Positions 57,759-64,000 of a DNA stretch of 64,000 bases are shown piece by piece (the stretch's first letter is position 1; every line of letters begins with the position of its first letter). The position numbers were made by a program, and so were the translations under genes. This DNA is from Caulobacter sp. Root655. Its GTDB lineage: Bacteria; Pseudomonadota; Alphaproteobacteria; Caulobacterales; Caulobacteraceae. The stretch spans positions 532,024 to 596,023 of the forward strand of contig NZ_LMHC01000023.1 of the NCBI RefSeq assembly GCF_001427665.1, given 5' to 3'. Under the pieces are notes generated by a model. It did no database searches. It was given only the letters and a program-made list of their open reading frames with translations, and was not told the origin of the DNA.

Positions 57759-58670
57759 ATGGGCGTTTTCGTACTGGGGTCGATCAATCTGGACGCCGTG
57801 GCGCGGGTCGACGACCTGCCGCGGCCGGGCGAGACGGTGGCCGGCATTTCGCTGGAGCTGTTCCCGGGCGGCAAGGGCGCCAACCAGGCGGTGGCCGCCG
57901 CCCGGATGGGCGTGGCGACCCGGCTGATGGGCGCGGTCGGCAAGGAAGACAGCGGCCCCAGCCTGAAGGCCAAGCTGGCCGGCTACGGCGTGCAGGTCTC
58001 CGACGTCATGGAGCTGCCGTCGATCCCCACCGGCCAGGCCCACGTCTGGGTGTCCAACAGCGGCGAGAACATGATCGTCGTCACCGGCGGCGCCAACGCC
58101 ACGCTCACCCCCTCGCATGTGGCCGCCACGGCGCTGGAGGGCCAGCGCGTGCTGCTGTGCCAGCTGGAAACCCCGGCCCCCGCCATCGAGGCCCTGTTCC
58201 GGGCCGGCGTGGCCAAGGGCGCCCTGCGCATCCTCAACGCGGCCCCCGCCCTGCCCCAGGGCGCGGCGCTGTTCCCGCTGACCGACATCCTGATCCTCAA
58301 CCAGACCGAACTGGCCACCTACGCCCGGCTGGGCCACGAGCCGTCGCGCCTGGAAGAGGTCTCGCGGGTCGCCCGCAAGCTGATGAGCCGCCCCGACCAG
58401 ACGGTGATCGTCACCCTCGGTTCGGCCGGCGTGGCCACCGTGCGCCGCGACGAGGCCTTCCTGGTCGAGGGCCGCAAGGTCAAGGCCGTCGACACCACCG
58501 GGGCCGGCGACTGCTTCTGCGGAGCCCTGGCCGCCTGCCTGGCGGGCAACATGGACCTGCGCGAGGCCGTCGAGCAGGCCAACGCCGCCGCCGCCCTGTC
58601 GGTGCAGAAGGCCGGCGCCGCCCCGTCGATGCCCAGCCGTCGCGAGGTGGAGGCGTTCCTGAAGGGGTGA
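57759..58670 (+). CDS. rbsK: Ribokinase
   Basis: A 303-residue sugar kinase that phosphorylates ribose at O5. Signatures are GSINLDAVARVDDLPRPGET (about 7-26), FPGGKGANQAVAAARMG (about 37-53; sugar-binding GG) and VDTTGAGDCFCGALAACLAG (about 246-265) with the catalytic base D251 and the cation-binding loop. It is 27 bases after fliP, so may be read with the flagellar operon, but no ribose transporter is present. A related sugar or nucleoside substrate is possible. Confidence 0.88.
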   Translation: MGVFVLGSINLDAVARVDDLPRPGETVAGISLELFPGGKGANQAVAAARMGVATRLMGAVGKEDSGPSLKAKLAGYGVQVSDVMELPSIPTGQAHVWVSNSGENMIVVTGGANATLTPSHVAATALEGQRVLLCQLETPAPAIEALFRAGVAKGALRILNAAPALPQGAALFPLTDILILNQTELATYARLGHEPSRLEEVSRVARKLMSRPDQTVIVTLGSAGVATVRRDEAFLVEGRKVKAVDTTGAGDCFCGALAACLAGNMDLREAVEQANAAAALSVQKAGAAPSMPSRREVEAFLKG

Positions 58671-58763
58671 GGCCTCGCCGCGCACGATCATGAAGTAAGG
58701 TTCATTTGCACGGCGGCGCTTTAGCCTGCCCTCTCTCGCCAACATCGCGGGAGCTTGGAACAC

Positions 58764-60215
58764 ATGGTCGGCAGAATCTTCGCCGCGGGCGTCGCCGTCC
58801 TCACCGCGGCCTTCGCCGTCGCCGCGCCGCTCACCGTCCAGGCCGCTCCGGACGCTCGCGCCCAACGGACCGACGCCATCGTCCGCCGGGCCATCGCCGA
58901 TAGCCGCATTCCCGGCCTGCAGATCGCGGTGGTCAAGGACGGCAAGGTGGTGCTGGAACGCGCCTACGGCGTCGCCAACCTGCAGACGCCCGCTCCCGTG
59001 ACGGACCAGACCATCTTCTCGATCAATTCGATCACCAAGGCCTTCACCGGCGTGGCGGCGATGCGGGAGGTCGAGGCCGGCCGCCTGGACCTGTCCAAGC
59101 CGGTCTCGGCCTATCTCGACGACCTGCCGCAAGCCTGGCGCGAGGTCACGATCCGCCAGCTTCTCAGCCACACCTCGGGCCTGCCCAACATCATCAACAA
59201 CGCGACGGGCAAGATGAAGGGCGCGACCGAAGCCGAGGCGTGGGCCTGGGCCGCCGCCCAGCCGATGGCCTTCGAGCCTGGCGAACGGTTCAGTTACAAC
59301 CAGACCAACTACGGCCTGATCCAACAGGTGATCAACAAACTGGAAGGCCGACCGCGGGACGCCACCGTGGCCGATCCGCAGTTTCAATTGGTCGGCATGA
59401 CCCGCACGGTGTTTGGCGACAGCCGCGACGTCATTCCTGGCAAGGCCGCCGGCTACGCCTATCGCTATCCGGACCCCGCCGCCCCGGGGGTTCTCAAGCC
59501 GGTCCAGGAAGAGTTCGAGCCGCTGCACCGCGCGGCCTCGGGCCTCAACAGCACCGCCGACGACATGGCGCGCTGGATGATCGCCATCATGGACGGCCGC
59601 CTGCTCAAGCCCGCGGCGCGTCAGACGATGTGGACGCCCGTCGCTTTCAACAACGGCCAGGCCGGCCAGTGGGGCATGGGCTGGGTGGTCATGCCGCGCC
59701 CCGACCACCCAGCGGTCGGCATGACGGGCGGCAGTCGCGCCGCCATGCGGCTCTATCCCCAGGATGGCGTCGGCGTGGTCATTCTGACCAACCTCTCGGG
59801 CGCGACGCCCGAAGACCTGATCGACGAGATCGCCGCCCTCTACATTCCCAGCATGAAACTGACCGGCGTCTCCGGCCTGCGGGCCGCGCTGCGGGCCCGG
59901 GGCTTCGAGAACGCGCCGGCCGTCCTGGCCGAGCTTCGCCGCCAGGATCCGGGCTTCAAGCCCGCCGAACTGGAACTGAACGACTGGGGCTATCGCCTGC
60001 TCACCACCGGCAAGTCCAAGGAAGGGCTGGCGGTGCTGAAGATCGGCGCCGAGCTCTACCCCGACAGCGGTAACGCCTTCGACAGCCTGGCCGAGGCCTA
60101 TCAAGTGAATGGCGACCGCGCCGAGGCGATCCGCAACTACCGGCGCTCGCTGGAACTAGACCCGAAGAACACCAACGCGGCGGGTCGCCTCAAGGCGCTG
60201 GAAACGCCGGCCTGA
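58764..60215 (+). CDS. Serine hydrolase (class C beta-lactamase family) with C-terminal TPR-like helices
   Basis: A 483-residue exported protein. Signal peptide 1-28 (ending VQAAPD). The beta-lactamase/DD-peptidase fold has the nucleophile S89-x-x-K92 in SINSITKAFTG, ATIRQLLSHTSGLPNI-type text (about 130-145), a Tyr motif in GERFSYNQTNYGL (about 177-189) and GMTGGSRAAMRLYPQDGVGV. Residues ~380-483 form helix pairs ending GNAFDSLAEAYQVNGDRAEA and IRNYRRSLELDPKN, one clear TPR. This combination is seen in esterases and peptidases of the family, not resistance enzymes. The ATG at 58764 is chosen over an in-frame TTG nine bases upstream. Confidence 0.87.
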   Translation: MVGRIFAAGVAVLTAAFAVAAPLTVQAAPDARAQRTDAIVRRAIADSRIPGLQIAVVKDGKVVLERAYGVANLQTPAPVTDQTIFSINSITKAFTGVAAMREVEAGRLDLSKPVSAYLDDLPQAWREVTIRQLLSHTSGLPNIINNATGKMKGATEAEAWAWAAAQPMAFEPGERFSYNQTNYGLIQQVINKLEGRPRDATVADPQFQLVGMTRTVFGDSRDVIPGKAAGYAYRYPDPAAPGVLKPVQEEFEPLHRAASGLNSTADDMARWMIAIMDGRLLKPAARQTMWTPVAFNNGQAGQWGMGWVVMPRPDHPAVGMTGGSRAAMRLYPQDGVGVVILTNLSGATPEDLIDEIAALYIPSMKLTGVSGLRAALRARGFENAPAVLAELRRQDPGFKPAELELNDWGYRLLTTGKSKEGLAVLKIGAELYPDSGNAFDSLAEAYQVNGDRAEAIRNYRRSLELDPKNTNAAGRLKALETPA

Positions 60216-60219
60216 TGGC

Positions 60220-60720
60220 TCAAGCCGCGCGGATGCCGCTATGCTGGCCGGCGTCCTGCGAGCCGACCACCGCGTCGTAGCCGAGGATCATGTCGACGTC
60301 GCGGCCGTTGCTGGCCAGCGGCAGGCGCAGCCACAGGATCGACATGTGCGGCGAGCCCTTCCAGGCCAGGCTGTGCACGCCGACGCCGGGACGGCGCTCG
60401 TTGACGACCTTGTCCAGTTGCTCGCGCCAGTATTCGACGGCGGCGCTGTTGTAGACGTCGTTCAGGGCCTTGCCGGTGATCTCCCGGCCATAGACCGAGT
60501 AGAGACCGGTGCCGGCCAACCGCAGGCGGTAGTCCACAGCCCCGTCGAGGTCACGCTTGACGTCGATCAGGCTGACGGTGGGCAGCATGCGCTTGATGCT
60601 GGTGGGATGCAGGTCAACGCGCGCGGGGAGGCTAGCCCCCCGACGGAGGGACGCCCAGTAGGCGAACATCTCCTGGTGAGCACGGGCCGCCGTAGCGGAT
60701 GCGCTCAGCTGCGCGTTCAT
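60220..60720 (-). CDS. PAS-like domain protein (PF07310 type)
   Basis: A 166-residue cytoplasmic protein of the alphaproteobacterial PAS_5 group, with FAYWASLRRGASLPARVDLHPTSIKRMLPTVSLIDV spread over about residues 18-52 as the signature opening, YRLRLAGTGLYSVYGREITG (about 63-82), and a C-terminal strand ILWLRLPLASNGRDVDMILGYD. A stand-alone PAS fold suggests a sensor or adaptor without its own output domain. The ATG at 60720 has AAGGAA seven bases upstream; a GTG at 60762 is the alternative. Upstream is the mucR terminator region. Confidence 0.8.
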   Translation of the reverse strand: MNAQLSASATAARAHQEMFAYWASLRRGASLPARVDLHPTSIKRMLPTVSLIDVKRDLDGAVDYRLRLAGTGLYSVYGREITGKALNDVYNSAAVEYWREQLDKVVNERRPGVGVHSLAWKGSPHMSILWLRLPLASNGRDVDMILGYDAVVGSQDAGQHSGIRAA

Positions 60721-60844
60721 CTTCAGATTCCTTAACAAGCCGTTGGAATCACGACGATTCACTATGTCTTAAGGACCGAATCGCCGCCAGCGAAAATCGC
60801 GGCCTACAGCAAAGATTCCCTCGAAGAGTCAATCCGCAAGCGAA

Positions 60845-60875
60845 ACGCCCGGCTCCCGCGAGGGATGCCGGGCGT
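60845..60875 (-). terminator. Strong hairpin downstream of mucR
   Basis: ACGCCCGGC and GCCGGGCGT form a 9-bp stem, with an inner pairing TCCC/GGGA, between the mucR stop and the PAS gene start. A second hairpin, ACGCTCA/TGAGCGT, is at 60930-60952 immediately after the mucR stop, and the palindrome ATTAACGTTAAT is at 60916-60927. Confidence 0.65.
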
Positions 60876-60955
60876 GGCTGGAATTTGCGCGGAAACGGCG
60901 CAAGCGCTTGTTTGAATTAACGTTAATGAACGCTCAGACTCAGCTTGAGCGTATC

Positions 60956-61372
60956 CTAGCGCCCTTTGCGGACCGGTTTGCGGCCGCCCTGCCCCAGGCC
61001 CATCTGCTTGGCCAGATCCGACCGCGCCTTGGCGTAATTGGGCGCCACCATGGGATAGTCCTTCGAAAGGTCCCACTTGGCCCGATACTGTTCGGGGCTC
61101 AAATCGTACTGGGTCCGCAGGTGCCGCTTCAGCGACTTGAACTTCCGGCCGTCCTCGAGACAGACCAGATAGTCCGGCGTGATCGAACGCCGGACCGACA
61201 CCGCCGGCTCCTTGCTGACCGCCGACGCCTCGGCCTCGCCCCCGACGCTGGCCAGCGCCCCGTGCACGCAGCGGATCAGCCCCGGCACGTCCGATGCGGC
61301 GATGTGGTTGCCCCCGACATAGGCGGCGACCAGGCTGGCCGTGATCTCGATGAGTTCGGACTGTTCGTCCAT
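60956..61372 (-). CDS. mucR: MucR family zinc-finger transcriptional regulator
   Basis: A 138-residue Ros/MucR regulator. The zinc-finger region is at about 74-100: DYLVCLEDGRKFKSLKRHLR with TQYDLSPEQYRAKWDLSKDY. As in other MucR proteins it departs from C2H2 by using a single Cys-His set around a long finger. The C terminus is basic (GGRKPVRKGR). In Caulobacter two MucR proteins repress the G1-phase programme and activate the CtrA modulator SciP; which paralogue this is cannot be decided here. It lies 4 kb from fliO-fliP. AT-rich DNA at 61405-61450 is the likely self-regulated promoter. Confidence 0.9.
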   Translation of the reverse strand: MDEQSELIEITASLVAAYVGGNHIAASDVPGLIRCVHGALASVGGEAEASAVSKEPAVSVRRSITPDYLVCLEDGRKFKSLKRHLRTQYDLSPEQYRAKWDLSKDYPMVAPNYAKARSDLAKQMGLGQGGRKPVRKGR

Positions 61373-61589
61373 GTGTATCCGTGCTCCCCCGACTCCCTTG
61401 GTCCTGATGGATCCAATTGAGTTTTGGATAGCAGATTATGACCTTCCGGCAACATAGACGCGAGGTCATCCTGGGTAGATGTCGGCAGGTCGACAGACCT
61501 TGATCGCCACCTGTACATCCTTCAGTTGAACTAAACTCTTGGTTTCTGGACGACAGTATTCGTCGAATGCGTTCGACGGTCGTGGCGAA

Positions 61590-62810
61590 CTAGCGCCCGA
61601 AATCTCGCGAGAGCGCCAGCATGGCCGCGCGCTGCGGCACCGAATACTCGTCGACGGCGCCTTCGTCGCCCTCGCGGATGGCCTTAAGCAGGGCCGGGGT
61701 CATGGCCGACGACAGCGACCAGTTCCAATAGCGCAGCACGGTCTGGGCGCGGTCCACGGCCACCGTGTCGAACGCCGCCAGCACGCGTTCGAGGCCCGGC
61801 GCCGGCGCGCCGGCCGAGTCGGTCTCCGGCCGCCGCAACCCGCGCCACAAGGCCCGTACGGCGCCGCGCGGCAGGCCGGTGGCCTTGCACAGGATGGCCA
61901 GCGGCTCGCCGCCGGGGTCGGTGAAGATCTTGGCGCCGGTCATTGGCTTGAGGCCCGACAGGTAGGAGATCTCCTCGGCGATCTCGCGGGTCATGCCGTT
62001 CTGGGCGGCGGAGACGGCGGCCTCCAGGCTGTCGTAGGGGCTCTTGGCGATCGCCGCGCGATTTCGCTGACGCCGTTCAATGAATTGCAAGGCCTTGCGC
62101 GACAACGGGTCCTGCCAGCCTTCCGCCGACGCCAGCGGGAAGACGTCGCCGACCGCATCCTGCAGGATTTCGCGCGACACGGCGAAGCGTTGCAAAATCG
62201 TCCGGCGCGCGTCGGCGTCCGACCACCAGAACATCACGTAGGCGTGGCTGGGCCGCAGTTCCGGACGCTTGAGCAGCAGGGCGATCAGGTTCGGGTTGTC
62301 GCGGGTCGCCGCGACGATGTTCTCCAGCCCCTGGTGACTGAAGCGCACCAGCTCGTTCTTCAGCAGGATCTCGGTGACGGCCGTTTCGTCCATGTCGACC
62401 AGGGCATCGGCCACCACCTCGCTGACCCCGCGCCGCTGGGCGATCAGCCGGCGATGGTCGTGGCCGGCGTTGTAAAGGCAGTTGATCAGGTCGGCGTCGC
62501 TGAGGTTGGGCGAGTTCTCGAGCAGGGCGCGGGCCACCGGCAGTTCGTCGCGCAGCAGCAGGCGGACCAGCACGCCGGGCATCTCGGTCAGGTTGGCCAG
62601 GCGCCGGGCCACCTTCTCGCGTTCGCCCACGACGGCGTCGCGCAGCATCTCGACCAGCAGGTCGGCGGTCACCGAGCGCTCGAAGGCGTTGATGCGGCTG
62701 GCCGGCAGGCACAGCACGTCGGCCAGCCGCTTGAGCAAGGCGGCGCGCGAGCGGTGCGCGACGACCGGCTCGGGCTGGGGGCTGTCGAAGGGCGTGGCGT
62801 GATCGTTCAT
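61590..62810 (-). CDS. DUF2336 domain protein
   Basis: A 406-residue soluble, all-helical protein of DUF2336, found mainly in Alphaproteobacteria. HEAT-like helix pairs are visible, e.g. REKVARRLANLTEMPGVLVR, LLRDELPVARALLENSPNLS and LVDMDETAVTEILLKNELVR (residues ~60-150), and the C-terminal part has SGLKPMTGAKIFTDPGGEPL. No catalytic motif or membrane segment. The biochemical role of the family is not known. Single gene; the neighbouring receptor gene is 126 bases upstream on the same strand. Confidence 0.85.
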   Translation of the reverse strand: MNDHATPFDSPQPEPVVAHRSRAALLKRLADVLCLPASRINAFERSVTADLLVEMLRDAVVGEREKVARRLANLTEMPGVLVRLLLRDELPVARALLENSPNLSDADLINCLYNAGHDHRRLIAQRRGVSEVVADALVDMDETAVTEILLKNELVRFSHQGLENIVAATRDNPNLIALLLKRPELRPSHAYVMFWWSDADARRTILQRFAVSREILQDAVGDVFPLASAEGWQDPLSRKALQFIERRQRNRAAIAKSPYDSLEAAVSAAQNGMTREIAEEISYLSGLKPMTGAKIFTDPGGEPLAILCKATGLPRGAVRALWRGLRRPETDSAGAPAPGLERVLAAFDTVAVDRAQTVLRYWNWSLSSAMTPALLKAIREGDEGAVDEYSVPQRAAMLALSRDFGR

Positions 62811-62936
62811 GGTCGTCCTGACGGAAAACCGCCGTGCTCAAATCTAGACCAGAACGCCCTTAACGTCGGATGAGCGGCCGGCACGATCGCCTCCTGGCCT
62901 GGACGCTGCGGGCGGGGCGGCCTGGCTCCGCCACGC

Positions 62937-64000
62937 CTAGAATTCCCGCCACTCGCCGGGTCGCGAACGCGGCTCGATCTTAAGCGCGTTGGCGCCCTGC
63001 ACATAGCGTTCGCGAAAAGCTTCCCGGCGCGGCGCGGCGGGGGCCTCGCGACGCTCGCGATCCTGGCGCGGGCGGTATTCATGGACCTCGGCGCCCACCT
63101 GGAAGCGGCCGATCAGGCGCTCCAGCTCGGCGGCCTCCGAGGCCAGGGCGTGGCTGGCGGCGGTCGATTGCTCGACCATGGCGGCATTCTGCTGGGTGAC
63201 CTGGTCCATCTGGTTGACCGCGACATTGACCTCGGCCAGGCCGACGGCCTGCTCCTTGGACGAGGCGGCGATCTCGCCGACCAGGTCGTTGATCTCGTCC
63301 ACCTGGGCCAGGATCTGGTCGAGGGTCTGGCCGGTCTCGCCGACCAGCTTGACGCCCTTGCCGACCTGTTCGCTGGAGGCGCGGATCAGGCTCTTGATCT
63401 CCTTGGCCGCCTCGGCCGAGCGCTGGGCCAGGGCCCGCACTTCCTGCGCCACCACCGCGAAGCCGCGACCGGCGTCGCCGGCCCGGGCGGCCTCCACCCC
63501 GGCGTTCAGCGCCAGCAGGTTGGTCTGGAAAGCGATCTCGTCGATCACCCCGATGATCTGGGTGATCGACTGCGACGACTTTTCGATGCCGCCCATGGCC
63601 TCGACGGCCTCGCGCACTACCTTGCCGCTGCGCTCGGCGTTGGCCTTGGTGCTCTGGGTGACGCCGCGCGCCTTCTCGGCGCTGTCGGAACTGCGACGAA
63701 CGGTGGCGGTGATCTGGTCGAGGGCGGCGGCGGTCTGCTCCAGGCCCGCGGCCTGGCGTTCCGTACGCCGCGACAGGTCGTCGGCGGCGGTCGAGATTTC
63801 GCCGCAGCCGCCGCGGATGCTGCGGGCGGCGCCCAGGATGCCGGCCATGGTCTGCTGCAGGCTTTCCACGGCGGCGTTGAAATCGCGCGGCGCCTTGCGG
63901 GCCTCGCCGTCGAAGCCGTCCTCGCGCATCCGCCAGATCAGGTCGCCGTCGGCCAGCTTCTCCATGCCCTCGCCGAGGGTCGCCACGGCGGCGGCCTGGC
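62937..64000 (-). CDS. Methyl-accepting chemotaxis protein (partial, 5' end outside window)
   Basis: The C-terminal ~354 residues of a chemoreceptor; the N-terminal sensing part lies beyond base 64000. A HAMP remnant (GMEKLADGDLIWRMRE) leads into the coiled-coil signalling domain. The hairpin tip is IDEIAFQTNLLALNAGVEAARAGDAGRGFAVVAQEVRALAQRSAEAAKEI (split over the middle), the near-invariant MCP core. Glu/Gln-rich methylation segments flank it. The protein ends GEWREF, a W-x-x-F tail like the CheR/CheB docking pentapeptide (NWETF type) of high-abundance receptors. Confidence 0.93.
   Translation of the reverse strand, partial: QAAAVATLGEGMEKLADGDLIWRMREDGFDGEARKAPRDFNAAVESLQQTMAGILGAARSIRGGCGEISTAADDLSRRTERQAAGLEQTAAALDQITATVRRSSDSAEKARGVTQSTKANAERSGKVVREAVEAMGGIEKSSQSITQIIGVIDEIAFQTNLLALNAGVEAARAGDAGRGFAVVAQEVRALAQRSAEAAKEIKSLIRASSEQVGKGVKLVGETGQTLDQILAQVDEINDLVGEIAASSKEQAVGLAEVNVAVNQMDQVTQQNAAMVEQSTAASHALASEAAELERLIGRFQVGAEVHEYRPRQDRERREAPAAPRREAFRERYVQGANALKIEPRSRPGEWREF

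Overview
This window is high-GC alphaproteobacterial DNA, and its content points to Caulobacter or a close member of the Caulobacteraceae. The reasons are a CckA cell-cycle hybrid kinase next to flhB, fliR and fliQ; two flagellar promoters with CtrA-type TTAA-N7-TTAA boxes; a MucR-type regulator near fliO, fliP, flgB, flgC and fliE; large TonB-dependent receptors; and several families of dispersed palindromic repeats between genes. The genus assignment is an inference from gene content, not a database match. No rRNA, tRNA, CRISPR array or insertion sequence is visible.

Layout. 1-8,141: a two-subunit molybdenum hydroxylase (cut by the window edge), a translationally coupled phosphate module (DUF47, Pit, NUDIX), an endonuclease III-like glycosylase, a D-Ala-D-Ala dipeptidase, methylmalonate-semialdehyde dehydrogenase, a flavin reductase-like protein and a CDP-alcohol phosphatidyltransferase. 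8,454-13,594: an orphan gene, then a full set of homologues of the E. coli yjfI-J-K-L-M-C genes (DUF2170, PspA-like, DUF2491, DUF350, DUF1190, glutathionylspermidine synthase-like ATP-grasp) arranged as two divergent arms. 13,838-18,301: response regulator, LysM-FecR protein and CHASE2 histidine kinase. 18,437-24,900: an exported methyltransferase, a lipoprotein, a small gene pair, then an ethanolamine permease, a VOC protein and eutC/eutB.

25,199-30,432: cckA, a MarR regulator with a striking palindromic operator, and flhB-fliR-fliQ. 30,696-33,262: three genes for exported proteins (RidA-like, cytochrome c, flavin amine oxidase) that look like a periplasmic amine-oxidation unit. 33,555-47,667: a glycan locus with two TonB-dependent receptors, a GH9 enzyme, a GH20 hexosaminidase, a ROK regulator, a PfkB kinase and a FucP/NagP-like permease, probably for chitin- or chitosan-derived oligosaccharides. 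47,708-53,502: a PafA-like phosphatase, a VOC protein divergent from an Lrp/AsnC regulator with a perfect 21-bp palindrome, an exported protein, and a glycine-betaine-type ABC transporter with a permease-binding protein fusion.

53,668-55,311 is gene-poor. It holds two related small membrane proteins, an unexplained structured stretch and a second copy of a ~148-bp repeat. 55,312-64,000: fliE-flgC-flgB divergent from fliO-fliP across a CtrA box, then ribokinase, a serine hydrolase with C-terminal TPR-like helices, a PAS-like protein, MucR, a DUF2336 protein and a partial chemotaxis receptor with a C-terminal WxxF tail. The cell-cycle and flagellar genes form one regulatory theme: CckA acts on CtrA, CtrA acts on class II flagellar operons, and MucR lies close by. 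The rest is nutrient acquisition (phosphate, ethanolamine, amines, amino sugars, osmolytes) and envelope functions.
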